Assembly (NCBI RefSeq): GCF_004210375.1
Contig: NW_027467782.1
Span: 22,175,276 to 22,239,275, forward strand
DNA length: 64,000 nt
Direction: 5' to 3'
DNA from: Tachypleus tridentatus
Taxonomy: Eukaryota; Arthropoda; Merostomata; Xiphosura; Limulidae
A model generated the notes under the pieces. It saw nothing but the letters and a program-made list of their open reading frames with translations. It was not told the origin of the DNA and made no database searches. Made by a program: the position numbers and the translations under genes. This document shows positions 48,640 to 59,035 of this stretch, piece by piece. Position 1 is the first letter of the stretch. Every line of letters starts with the position of its first letter.

Positions 48640-49150
48640 CATTAATATTCCTGTTGAAGGCAAGAAATACTTAAGAATGAAGACACAACAAAATCAGGAT
48701 AAATTCAAGGATTTGTTACATGTCTTAAAATTACAAAATTCTTTACAATAGTTTAAGAATTTTCAATCATGCCAATGAAAAATGGAAAAGTTCTGTCTGT
48801 ATGCAATGGTACCTTGAGATTCTACAACAAAAACATTGTTGTGGAGGAAAACAGCTGTACCCAAAGAAAATCCTGAGGGCTTAAAATAAGATGCTTCAAC
48901 ATTGCTTTCTGTTATCATACATTAGGCATAGTTGTTCGTCTTAGATGGTGGGAAATCAATGGAAACGGTCTTCCTAGAATGGTTCTTCAGCTTATGAATC
49001 TGAAAGTTTTCAGCAAAAACATTTGTCCTGTAACCATAGCATGGATGAAGAATGGAAGGAATCTGTGAAATTTGTTGACAGTTTTTCTATCTGGGTTCTT
49101 CAAGCTTTGTTGGGTGAGCAGATCAAAGATATCCCTTTGTGTAGCTTTGT
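48640..49150 (+). pseudogene. Unidentified coding-like remnant
   Basis: A tract at 48635-48751 reads ADINIPVEGKKYLRMKTQQN and KFKDLLHVLKLQNSLQ before a TAG. After several stops, another at about 48990-49140 reads NHSMDEEWKESVKFVDSF and IWVLQALLGEQIKDIPLCS. The protein-like composition suggests a decayed gene or transposon, perhaps the same as at 45446-46740. No domain is recognised. Confidence 0.25.
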
Positions 49151-50639
49151 TCTTATTGATTGACAAACAAGATGAGTGAGTTAAGTGTGTTTTACTGAAT
49201 ATGTGTATTGGTGTTATGTATTTATCTATTTAAGAGAACTAACTATTAAAATTTTGAATTGGAGAACTGTAAACTGTGTTTTAACGTGTTTGTCAAGTTG
49301 AAATAAATTAATAACAATATACGATAGAATAATGTAAACAACACAAAACTGGTTTTGTTCATTAACAGTGCTATTTCATGACATGAGTGGGAGCATAATG
49401 CAATCTAAATCACACTAAAATATTTACAAGGCATAAGTTTAAAAACAAAACAGTAACATGAATTCCTCTGGAGCCCAGGTTATTACTAAATCAGTGTCAA
49501 CCTTTACTTTCAGCAGTGAGAAAAATAAACAATTTGTCCTTGCTCATTGACAATGTAGTAAAAGTTTTGAAGTAAATGGCATCACATTTTTTTCATTGAA
49601 CTAACGTTAATGGGTTTAATGTCAACCTAAAAGCAACAAGTATTTTGTTTCAAAACTAAGCTCCCTTTGAGAGATGCCAACCATTATGATTTTGGTGTAT
49701 TCATTACAACTATACACTCATACAGACAAATATTACGACTTGTTGAAACTCCCAAATTATTATATATGATATAAGCCTATACAATAAAGTGATAAATTAT
49801 TTCCCCAGGGCTTGAAAGGGGTGAAAAGAAAATTTCTAGTTAGATACAAATAAATTTTGATAATAAATAAAAGACAGTCCAAATGGCTACTTGCAATAAT
49901 CATGTTTGTGCTTGAAATAATAAAAAATATTTGTATCTCCGTCTACCAATAGTTTGAGTGTGGTGCTTCTCTATATTGGGTACGTGGGGGAATCCATAGT
50001 TACGCCATCAGTGCTTGTTAGCCAATTAGTGCTCGCATAGATGGGTATTTCTCGTTTTCTAAGCAGCATAGAAACACCAATGTGATCATTCACAAGATGG
50101 AAAAAAAAAGAGGCCTCTTTCACCAGGTTGTCTTGTTTCTGGCAAATCTAAAAGGACTAAAACTCTGAAAGGGCTCTGTCTACAATCACTCAGTCATTTG
50201 AAATAGTTGGCATCTCTGCCTTTGTATTAAATGTATTTGGACTGTCTCTACATATTTTTAGCTAAATCACTTAAACTTTCTATAAGTGCGAGACATTTGA
50301 TAAACAACAGGATATAAGGTAACAATTCAAATCACAAGATGCATTGCAACAACAACAACAAAAAGCTTGTCTAATACATTAAAATAATGTTTCTAGGTCA
50401 AGAAACATAGCAAGCAATATTATAAATTGTGGTTTGTTATGCTAGAAAATAAAATCAACAGCACAAATAGAGTAAGATAGATAAGAAAATAAAAATAAAA
50501 TTTGGTTATTTTAATAACATCTTTAGAGTTAATGCATGAATTGATACAAGTGGTTATAAGGGTAGGTTTAATTGTTACTACTGTGGTGCTAGAAATATAA
50601 AATAAATGATGACAGCACAAACAGGAATGGACAATTTTG
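49151..50639. other. No recognisable feature
   Basis: AT-rich DNA. Open frames near 50420-50787 on the minus strand overlap the LINE remnant and have no domain of their own. Confidence 0.4.
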
Positions 50640-51880
50640 ATGTAACTAGAATAACTTGCACATAGATGATGTTGATGACAGAAATTTCTCTAAAATGCAG
50701 GTTTACAGGTTGTTGATAAAGAACAAAAGGAGGAGTGGTTTTATACGTGAAATTTAATTTGCATCCTGTTGAAATTGATGATATCAAAAAAGTAATAGCA
50801 AGGAGATTGAATCCATCCGGGTTATTTGCAGATACTGATTAGATGAGATTCTTCTTTAAATATTCCTTAAAGAAAAGGGTAGCTTGCAAATAAAAACCAG
50901 ATTGAGTCATAAAGAGCAAGAAAAAATTAAAGAAAAGCATAATAAATTTAAGATATTTAAATTGTTATGGTATAAAAAAATAAGGAAACTTAGGGCATCA
51001 AAATGAATGTTTTGAAAAAGTTTAGGTAAAAATTAAATATCAATGCTAAGGATCTAGTTACAATAAGGGGTAAAGAAAAAGGTTAAAATGTGGGTGAGAC
51101 CCTAATGGGATGATAAAGGAAAGTTAGGATCTGCTGATTGCATTACTAAATTTTGAATAGTTTATTTTCACTAAGGAATAATTAAGCAGTATTCCACACC
51201 TGAAATAGTAGATAGACGGCAGTTGGGTTTTAAGTATGATAAATGCAATTTTTTGTGTTATCATAATTCCAATTGAGTATAATTTGGATAGGAATAACCT
51301 TAATAGTGTCATGAAAGATAAGGATCTTGGTGTAACTAGTTGATCAATCTCTAAAACCATTCAAGCACTGTGCTATTGCTAGGGATAGGGCAAATAGAAC
51401 TTTAGGTTGTATCTAAAGAAATGTTGAATACTGATCTGAAATTTATAACTTCATTGTTTTGGTCACTAATTATACCACATTTGGAGTTTTGTGTACTTCT
51501 GGAAATACACCAACTTGTTCTGATGGCTTCAAAGAATGATTCCTGTAATGGAGGGCTGTCACACAAGGAGAGATTTATTTCCTTAAAAATATTTTGTCTT
51601 AGAAAAAGTTAAAGGGGGTCTAATTGAAGTGTTTCAGATTTTAAAAGAATTGATAATGTTCATGGATCAACATTTTTCACACTTAACAAAATAATTATAG
51701 AACTTGGGAGGGGGACAAGTAGAGATTTAGGGAAGATAGAAGCAGTGTTTCAATCAAGATAATTTATATTTCAAATAGAATCATTGGCTTATTGAATGGG
51801 TTGCCTTCAGATGTTGCAGAGGAAGTAAATTTGATTGAGTTTTTAAACTAAAGCTTGATAGATATGTGAATGAAAAGTGC
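50640..51880 (+). pseudogene. CR1-like LINE, endonuclease piece plus C-terminal piece
   Basis: At 50735-50830 the plus strand reads GGVVLYVKFNLHPVEIDDIK, the mid-endonuclease signature of CR1-type LINEs. The reverse transcriptase centre is missing. From about 51310 the C-terminal region follows: DLGVTS, then SLIIPHLEFCV near 51465-51495, HKERFISLKIF near 51560-51595, RIDNVHGSTFFTLNK near 51645-51690 and LMGLPSDVAEEVNLIEFLN near 51795-51850. Frameshifts and stops are common. The 3' UTR probably continues to about 52078. Confidence 0.72.
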
Positions 51881-52017
51881 TAGTTTTAAATTTGTTAATT
51901 TACTCATTTAATAGTCTAAGTTTGGCTTAGATAATGAGAAAGCTGAAATGGACCAACACATCCCTCATTGTACTGAAACACATTACATTATTTTAAAACC
52001 TTGTTTCAGTGTTTGTG

Positions 52018-52078
52018 GCAAGTACAGTGCAGATAGCCCATTGTGTAGCTATATGCTTAACTATAAACACACAAAAAC
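52018..52078 (+). mobile_element. Shared SINE/LINE 3' tail
   Basis: GTACAGTGCAGATAGCCCAT followed by TGTGTAGCTATATGCTTAAC and a CA-rich A-run. It matches the tail of the SINE families and lies about 140 bp downstream of the CR1-like ORF end. It is either a SINE fragment or the LINE's own 3' terminus. Confidence 0.6.
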
Positions 52079-52259
52079 TTCTTTAAATATCTGAATGAGT
52101 GTTCATTAGTACTTAATAATGATAAATAAAGAAGTATTTATTGCTAAAATAATGTTGACATAACTCTATTGATAGACAGGAATGACATATTACACACTAT
52201 ATTATTAGCCTCCTCAAACATAAATTGTTGGTATACATTTTAACTGAAGTTTTAAACAG

Positions 52260-52361
52260 GTAGAAGTAACTTATGACTACCGTGGAACAAACACTGTGTG
52301 TTTATTCTACGAAGACAATGGCCAAATTGTTAGTGTAGAAGCTAGTTTTGTATTACAATAA
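52260..52361 (+). CDS. Terminal coding exon of an unidentified gene
   Basis: After a pyrimidine-containing acceptor ending TTTTAAACAG (52250-52259), the frame starting at 52260 reads VEVTYDYRGTNTVCLFYEDN and GQIVSVEASFVLQ and stops at TAA 52359-52361. The peptide alternates hydrophobic and polar residues like two or three beta strands. AATAAA follows within 30 bp and then a GT-rich stretch, as expected for a true gene 3' end. No frameshift or stop intrudes. I do not recognise the protein, and upstream exons are not established (candidates at 44969, 45446 and 47761 are weak). Confidence 0.55.
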   Translation, partial: VEVTYDYRGTNTVCLFYEDNGQIVSVEASFVLQ

Positions 52362-52387
52362 TTATTCATCACTATTTAACATCTTTA

Positions 52388-52393
52388 AATAAA
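52388..52393 (+). terminator. Polyadenylation signal AATAAA
   Basis: AATAAA 27 bp after the stop codon, followed by TTGTTGTGTTGTG (52399-52411), a GT-rich downstream element. Together they form a textbook cleavage/polyadenylation region for the exon at 52260-52361. Confidence 0.6.
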
Positions 52394-52419
52394 GTAATTG
52401 TTGTGTTGTGTTTTTCTTA

Positions 52420-53506
52420 ACTTATTTTCAATGTCCTAGATGAATAGATCATACTCAAATTTGAATTCTATAATGATTTCATATTATAATGGTGTGGGTT
52501 ATGTTATATCAAAAGATAATATATTCAAAATAATTATAGAAATAATTGGTATAAAAAGAAAAGTATGACTGGCTTGTTCCCAGACTATTATAATAAAAAT
52601 TAAATGACCCAATGTATAGTCCTGAACTGAAAGTTTCCACTATTATCATCTGTCACTATACAAAGTCACAGAAGTATCAGGAAATGTACTATACAAAGTA
52701 GCGAGTGCAGTTTTGGCTTCCACGACATAAACTGTACATTTCATACAAGTAAAAAAAATAGCAGAATTGTCTACTGAACACTTCTCAATTAGACATGTTG
52801 AAGAATAATTTTATATTTCACTAGAAACTGTACGAAAACTGAGGTATGTGAAAAAGTAAGTGTTGATAATATAAAATAACTTATTAAACATAAGTAACTC
52901 AGGATGTGGTTATTTCAATGATCTAGATGCAAGTACAAGTTTTATCTCCAAAACAATACAAAGTGGCCTTACTGAATGTTTATCTACTAAAAATACAACT
53001 AATGTGGGATATGCAGAGATAGATGGCAATCGAGGAATGACTATTAACTTTTTGAATGTCAAACTGTTGTCTCTCCATTGGTTATTCTGGATGTGAATAG
53101 TAAAGTGGCAGTTGGCTATTCAAATTGTCAACTAATGTTGTTCATTTGTTTGGAAGATTGGTAGCTGGTTGGTTTCTAGTTTTAGACCTAAAGGACAAAC
53201 TCAACTTGTTTTCAGAACTTCATGAGCATTAATAAAGGAAGACAGCACAGTGGAAGTACAGAAAAATATACTGGAAAGCCATTATAATTGCATAATATAT
53301 TATTACTAATCTCATTATATTTTCTAACACAACTGTAATTGTTTCTCAATCATTTTCTCAGAAATAAACCGTAAACCATCCAAACATTATACTGTAGAAT
53401 ATTACACAGATCTATTGAGAGGCATATTATTTTTCAGTTTGTATTGTTACTCTCAGAAATAAACATGTTTTGAGACAGTATGAAACCTATTGGTTTATCT
53501 TCACTT
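52420..53506. other. No recognisable feature
   Basis: Downstream flank of the putative gene end. AT-rich, without coding or repeat signal. Confidence 0.4.
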
Positions 53507-53770
53507 AGGGCCAACATGGCCATGTGGTTTGACACTCAACTCATGATTTAAGGAATGAGGGTTCAAATCCCATTACATGAAATATGTGCACAATTTTATG
53601 TGTGAGCATTATAATGTGACAGTAAATCTCACTATTTATCAATAAAAGAGTAGCCCAAGAATTAGTGGAGTGTGGTGATAACTAGCTGCCTTTTATCTAG
53701 TATATACTGTTAAATTATAAACAACTAGCACAGATGTGTAGCTTTGTTTGAAATTAGAAAACAACAAAAA
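53507..53770 (+). mobile_element. SINE-A copy, diverged but full length
   Basis: GGGCCAACATGGCCATGTGG head, GGGTTCAAATCCC B-box, ATTATAATGTGACAGTAAAT block, TGGTGATAACTAGCTGCC block and TGTAGCTTTGTTTGAAATTA tail. Many transitions show that it is old. Confidence 0.9.
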
Positions 53771-53859
53771 CATCTCAGTTCTGTTGTCTAAAATAAACTA
53801 AAACTATTTATCAATAAACAAATACATAAAACAACACTTAAAGCTTTTTTTTTTTAAAC

Positions 53860-55240
53860 TGGCTTATATTTACTGTATCCAGAACACCAGAAGGTAACCC
53901 ATAGCCAAGACCAACCATCCTCTATGAAAAATAAAATTGGACTTAACTGAAGATGACTCCTACCCTGCCAAAATTTATAATTTTGTCCCCTAGTTCTTGT
54001 ACTTTAACTGTTAAATATGAAAAAAAATGCATCAAAACTATTAATTCCTATTACAATCTTGAACACTGCCATCAGATTTAATCCAAATGTTTCTCTTTTT
54101 TCAAGTGAAAACAATAGGATAGTTTTTATCCCTTCTTATAAGACAACCATCCCAGATACCACACTTATAACCCTCTTCTGAATCCCTTCCAACAATTCAA
54201 GGTCTTTCTTGAAGTAATGAGGCCAAGACTGAACAAAATATTCCAAATGCAGCCTAACCATAACCTATACAAAGAAATTGTAACTTCTTTAGACTTGTGT
54301 TCAATATTTCTGAAGACATAACCTGAAAATCTCTTTCCTCTATACCACTAGCAACAGCACACTGCTTTAGTTTTAGGGACCAATCAACTATTTCACTAAG
54401 AACACTTCTTTTATGACATTGTTAAAGTGATTATCATCCAACTTGTACATATAGATTAAATTCTGGTAAACCATATGCATTATCTTACATTTGTTATAAT
54501 TTAAGCCAATTTGCCATTTAGTTCTAGAACTCTCTACATGATAAATCCATTTGTAAAGCAGTAGCATTCTCTTCACAGTTAGCAATACATTTTAGTATAT
54601 CTATAATATTAAAAGTAATTTATTGTGTTCCTTCATTTGTATCTTGTTGTAAATAAAAAGAAGCAAAGATCCCAAGACTGAGCCCTGAGATACTCCACTT
54701 CTAATATCTAACCTCTTTTCTTCTCAATTAACTTATTATTCACAGTCAAAGAATTTTTTCCAGCATTTTATGTGTCACCTTGTCAAATGATTTTCAAGAA
54801 TCCAGATATAACAAATCTGTACTTCTACCCTCATCTACATAAGCAATGACCTTTTCAAAGAATGTTAAAAGATTCCTAGGGCAATATTTCCCCCTAGAGT
54901 TGACTTTTCAATAAAATTTTAAACTTTGTTAAATTACTTCAGAAAGCATCTTCTTTCAGACTTTCAAAAACTTTTTCCACAATTTAAGTGAGATTAATAA
55001 GCCTATAAATACTGGTATAACTGCTATCACTTCCCTTGAAGATATGAATGATATTAGGTAATTCGGAATTCATTAATCCTTGTTGACTAGTCAAGAACTT
55101 ACAAAAACAATAGTACCAAATGGCTCAGACATCCAATTCTTCAAAACCCTGAGGGAAATATTATCTTGCCCATGAGCCTTAACTTCTTAATTTTAACAAG
55201 CTCAGAATTTATGCAATTATCTTCTTCAACTTCAGTTTTA
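53860..55240 (-). pseudogene. CR1-like LINE, reverse transcriptase region, decayed
   Basis: Minus strand. RT-type blocks run from about 55070 down to 54750. The clearest part is 54388-54585, reading WIYHVESSRTKWQIGLNYNK then CKIMHMVYQNLIYMYKLDD. This corresponds to the CR1 region after the FADD box (KWQMxFNxxKCKVMHMG). The C-terminal region is decayed through 53860-54380. The element type is the same as at 38991-40240, but this copy is inverted. Confidence 0.72.
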
Positions 55241-55864
55241 TCTATCAATTGTTCAGATGAAGAACACTGATTAAGTGTTTATTCTGAAACACTAAAAAAA
55301 ACAACATAATAACCTAGCCAATTCATGATTATCAGATCCAAGTCTTCTTTCGTCATTCTCAAGAGACCTATCTCGATCCTAATATGTTTTACTCCTAATG
55401 TACTTTTAAATTACTTATTAATAATTCATTTTCAGTTGATTTTTTCACATATATTTTTGGATGTCCTTATTTCCTGTTTGACTAACTTTCTTGTTGATTT
55501 TCTACACTACTAACAACTTTAAATTTCTTATGCTTTTCTTGAATTCTATCTCATATCCTTTCTAAGGCAACCTGTGTTTTTACCTGTGGTTACTCTTTTC
55601 TTTCTTTAAGAATTATATATTTGCGTACGGAAAAAAGTTTATAAATTCTCCCCCTCCATTTGCTCAGCTGCTCAATTCAGAACAGATAATTCTTGTTGTT
55701 CAAAATGTGTTTTGAAATTTTAACTTAAATACTATTATTTCTTATTTTCATATTCAGTAAAATGCTGAACCTAATACAGCAATGATAACTGGTAACTATG
55801 TGTTCCCCAATTTTTAGCCTCTGAACCATTTCTATATGAAAAGTTAATAGTAAATCTAAAATAG
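55241..55864. other. No recognisable feature
   Basis: AT-rich DNA between a LINE remnant and a PLE terminus. The plus-strand frame 55325-55513 has no domain. Confidence 0.35.
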
Positions 55865-55995
55865 TATTCAGTGATGTCGAGAAAACCCACTTGTAGAGAA
55901 AAATATATGTAAAAATGGCTCGTTTGAGTTGAGAAAATATTTTACATAGAGGAGGGAACAACATTTCAACCTTCTTTGGTCATCGTTAGGTTCAC
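55865..55995 (-). mobile_element. PLE terminal fragment, family B
   Basis: Contains CAGTGATGTCGAGAAAACCC, AAAATGGCTCGTTTGAGTTG and GAAAATATTTTACATAGAGG, all shared (partly inverted) with 56654-56850, ending in a hammerhead-like motif. Only the terminal unit is recognisable. Confidence 0.7.
55954..55995 (-). ncRNA. Hammerhead-like motif, family B, mutated core
   Basis: Minus strand: GUGAAC, CUAACGA (G5 changed to A), GACC/GGUU stem II, GAAA, UGUUGUUCCC. The loss of the core G would be expected to abolish cleavage. Confidence 0.55.
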
Positions 55996-56078
55996 AAAGA
56001 AAGGAAGGTAACTGACCAGAAGCTGACCACATGTTTGAAAGGGGTTGTGTAACCGAGTGTTGGAATGTACAGGGCAAT

Positions 56079-56135
56079 GTTAGATGTTTGAATATATTAT
56101 ATAATATAAATATAAAATATATTCAAACATCTAAC
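56079..56135. repeat. Perfect 20-bp inverted repeat with 17-bp spacer
   Basis: The left arm GTTAGATGTTTGAATATATT (56079-56098) is exactly inverted at 56116-56135. Weaker symmetry extends outward into GGGCAAT/ACCACCC. It lies between two PLE terminal units. Confidence 0.9.
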
Positions 56136-56653
56136 ACCACCCTTTTGAAATCAGGTTTCTTGTACTGTAAATCTACAGATATAAAAAAATATAACAATTG
56201 CAAAAGATGTAATGCATATCAACTGAAAGTTGCACTAAGCCATAATAATGAATGCATAAGTTCTCTTTCTATTGTAAATATAAAATATGAAGAGCTTTAA
56301 ATACAAAGCACTATTGCAAAACACCTATGATCTCTATAATTAGAGTCATGTCATACAATGATTTTAATGCATCTTATTGGTAAGGTGGTGTTGTGGATAT
56401 TGTTATTCATCCGTGATGTAAACTTATTCATCTAAACTCACCTCCTTTCCAATGGTAAGAGACAGTCAAAAGTTGGAGCTAAGTGACACTGATTTTATCT
56501 CTAGTTTGTCACTTCAAAATAAGGGATGGCTAGTCCAAATAGTTCTCAAGTAGATTTTCACTAGATTAAAAAATAACCAACATGTACACAAAAATGTATA
56601 GTCTTGTATTTAAGAAACATCTAACTTTTGTTTGTTTAAAAAGTAAATGATAC

Positions 56654-56850
56654 TTTTATATGCAAAAATGGCTCCTTTGGGTTGAGAAAATATTTTACAT
56701 AGAAGAGCGAACAACGTTTCGACCTTCTTCGGTCATCGTCAGGTTCACAAAGGTTGTTTGCTTTTCTATGCAAAATATTATCTCAACCCAAACGAGCTGT
56801 TTTTGCATATAAATTTCTCAACAAGTGGGTTTCTCGACATCACTGAGTAA
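56654..56850 (-). mobile_element. PLE terminal unit, family B, with inverted arms
   Basis: Arm 1 (about 56654-56712) contains AAAATGGCTCCTTTGGGTTG and AGAAAATATTTTACATAGAA. Arm 2 (about 56752-56811) is its imperfect inverse, with TCTATGCAAAATATTATCTC and AACCCAAACGAGCTGTTTTT. A hammerhead-like motif lies between the arms. The outer end carries GTGGGTTTCTCGACATCACT, matching 55866-55890 in inverse orientation. Confidence 0.78.
56707..56748 (-). ncRNA. Hammerhead ribozyme motif, best copy
   Basis: Minus-strand parts in order: stem I GUGAAC, box CUGACGA (CUGANGA), U, stem II GACC with loop GAAGAA and GGUC, box GAAA, then CGUU and the closing stem I strand GUUCGC. Stem I pairs over six bases with one G-U. 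The predicted cleavage is after GUU. Stem III is only the palindrome ACGU with no loop, so activity would need a dimer or tandem RNA, as described for PLE and retrozyme hammerheads. The single extra U before stem II is a departure from the consensus. Confidence 0.78.
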
Positions 56851-57944
56851 ATGATACTCTTAATGTGAATTGAAAAAACATTTTCAACAATTGTAATTTA
56901 CACACATATGCTATTTTAATAATATGATCAAGCTGATATTGGGTATAGTTAAACATGATGTAGTCTAATACAATGTATAAAAACATAAATGTTTGTGCTA
57001 CATAAAGAAAGTTTGTAAACTACTAAATTTGAGAATTTAAATTTTACTGATGTTTAAAGTTTCCAAGTTCAGACTCATAAAAGATTATCTACCATTGCAC
57101 GAGCAAGATAAAAAGCATCAAATGGAATACGAAATGCCTAAAACTAAAGATAATTAATTATAGAGGTAAATGTAAGAGACAAATCCAGAAAAATTGCATA
57201 AACAATTATCCTATTTACTGTAAAGAAATTAATAAACATTATAAACAAATTTATACATACAAAAACTGATGTTAGCAAAGATGCAACTTTCTACTCTACC
57301 CAAGGTACCAAAGTGATAGCATATACATGTATGAACATTTTATTTCTTATTTACATTAAGCACCTTCTAATGCATTACAAATTTTATCCTGTTACTACTG
57401 TTCAAAAGAACCAACCAATGAAGACTGCAATAAGATACTTTCATTTCTACTTCAGTATTGAAGAAATTAGTAGGAAAAACATCAAACAGAAATAAACATG
57501 TTCTTTATAACATTTATTATATTTACATAACTTGTACTGTTGTTAGTTAGGTCCGTTAAATGATTATTATCTTTACTTTATTTATTGTTACTATAAATTT
57601 ACACAAATAATGGAATGAATTTCCTCAAAACAATGAAACTGACTTCTTACTACCAGTAGTGGGCTCATGCCTGATAATGGGTTTAATAATGTCCATATTG
57701 TAACCCACACATGAAACAAAGAATAAAGTAAAAAACTACTTTGGGTGTCTCAGTTTATTTATACACCAGTTTGAACCACTGGTCTCAAGTTTCATAGCTG
57801 TAAAAACTTTGATAACAACTGTTATAACAGACAAAACCTACTTCTACCACTCAGGGGAAACCCTTGCATCTTAACCAGTCTTAATAATCTAAAAATATAG
57901 TTACAATATTATTTTCTAGTGCAACTATTTGCAAAGTCACCTGC
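56851..57944. other. No recognisable feature
   Basis: AT-rich DNA. The plus-strand frame 57313-57495 has no domain. Confidence 0.4.
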
Positions 57945-58092
57945 TAAATATGTACTAGTCATCCCTAATTAAACAACAAAAGACACCTAGTCATCACCAC
58001 CCACCACCAAGTCTTGGGTTACTCTCTTACCAACAAATAATGAGACTGATCATCACAATACAAGTCCCCTACAGCTGATAGGGAGAGCAAAG
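57945..58092 (-). mobile_element. SINE-A copy, diverged fragment
   Basis: Minus-strand middle and body of the family (CACCCACCACCAAGTCTTGG, ACCAACAAATAATGAGACTG). The head is lacking. Confidence 0.8.
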
Positions 58093-58897
58093 TTAAAAGA
58101 TCTTATGAGATAGGATCTGTAGTTTCGTTTAGTTCTATTTCATAACTTTTTGTAATGGTGGATGTTAGGAGTTTTAACATGTAGAAATGTTTGGGTGGTT
58201 TAATTTCAAATTCAAGAAAATTAAGAGTAACTGCCTTCCCACAACTGCCCTATGAAAACAAGTGTTCATTTTTGAAAACATATTTACACTTTATTTGCAC
58301 CATATTAAACCCTATTGTTAATATCCATTAAACACTAATGTTATTCCAATACAATGTTAGTGTTTTAAGTTTAAAACTTATAATATATTAAAAATCATGC
58401 ATCAGATAATTTTCACATTCACATGTTTAAGATATTTATTACATTAACACCACAGGTGTAGGCTGATTACAATTTTGGTAGGTATATTGATTTATTACAA
58501 GACCAAGAAATAAATTTTGTTTAAATTTCATGCACATGTAAAATTACATCCACAAATACTTGATTAAAACTTTATATATATATATAAATTAGTTTTTAGA
58601 TGACAAATCTACACAATAAACAAAAGTATATTATACAAAATTGAAACTTTACTTGCGTCAAGTAGAAATATTAACACTAACTAAAAGACTTCTCTAAATT
58701 AGTAATTTGGTGTTTAGATCTTGATAAAATATGCAAAAATTCTTTCAAGTTAGAACTGTTTAATTAAGTGTACACATTTAAAACTAACCAATGTTGTACT
58801 ATCCGAAAATATTTTGAATAAATGGTTGAATGTTATAAATCAAACACATAATACCTCACTGTTGATAGCATCATTGCAACACAAATGTTATTTGTTT
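58093..58897 (-). other. Probable 3' UTR and flank of the minus-strand exon
   Basis: No domain or repeat. Several TTTATT hexamers (AATAAA on the minus strand) occur, for example near 58434 and 58490, but none is distinguished enough to call. Confidence 0.3.
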
Positions 58898-59035
58898 TCA
58901 TAAAAAACCTTTGTTATCACCAACATCATATCTTGTTAAAATTTCCTGCAGACTGTGTATAAATACCAGAAGATGGGGTACCTCCTCATCTGCAAAATCC
59001 AAATGTCTTTGTGAGATTGCATCATCATAAATGTT
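58898..59035 (-). CDS. Terminal coding exon of an unidentified gene
   Basis: On the minus strand, an acceptor (TTTGTCTTTTAG) precedes 59035. The frame reads NIYDDAISQRHLDFADEEVP, HLLVFIHSLQEILTRYDVGD and NKGFL, then TGA at 58900-58898. The 45 residues are acidic and amphipathic-helical, with no internal stop, and look like a genuine protein C-terminus. Its start phase (0) fits the phase-0 donor of the upstream candidate exon at 60291-60386. I do not recognise the family. Convergent orientation relative to the exon at 52260 suggests two separate genes. Confidence 0.55.
   Translation of the reverse strand, partial: NIYDDAISQRHLDFADEEVPHLLVFIHSLQEILTRYDVGDNKGFL

Noticed and set aside
52260..52361. 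Resemblance of the terminal exon peptide to the end of a Rad9-type clamp domain
   Set aside because: Only the strand pattern and a final FVL are shared. No other Rad9-like exon was found upstream, so I do not name it.
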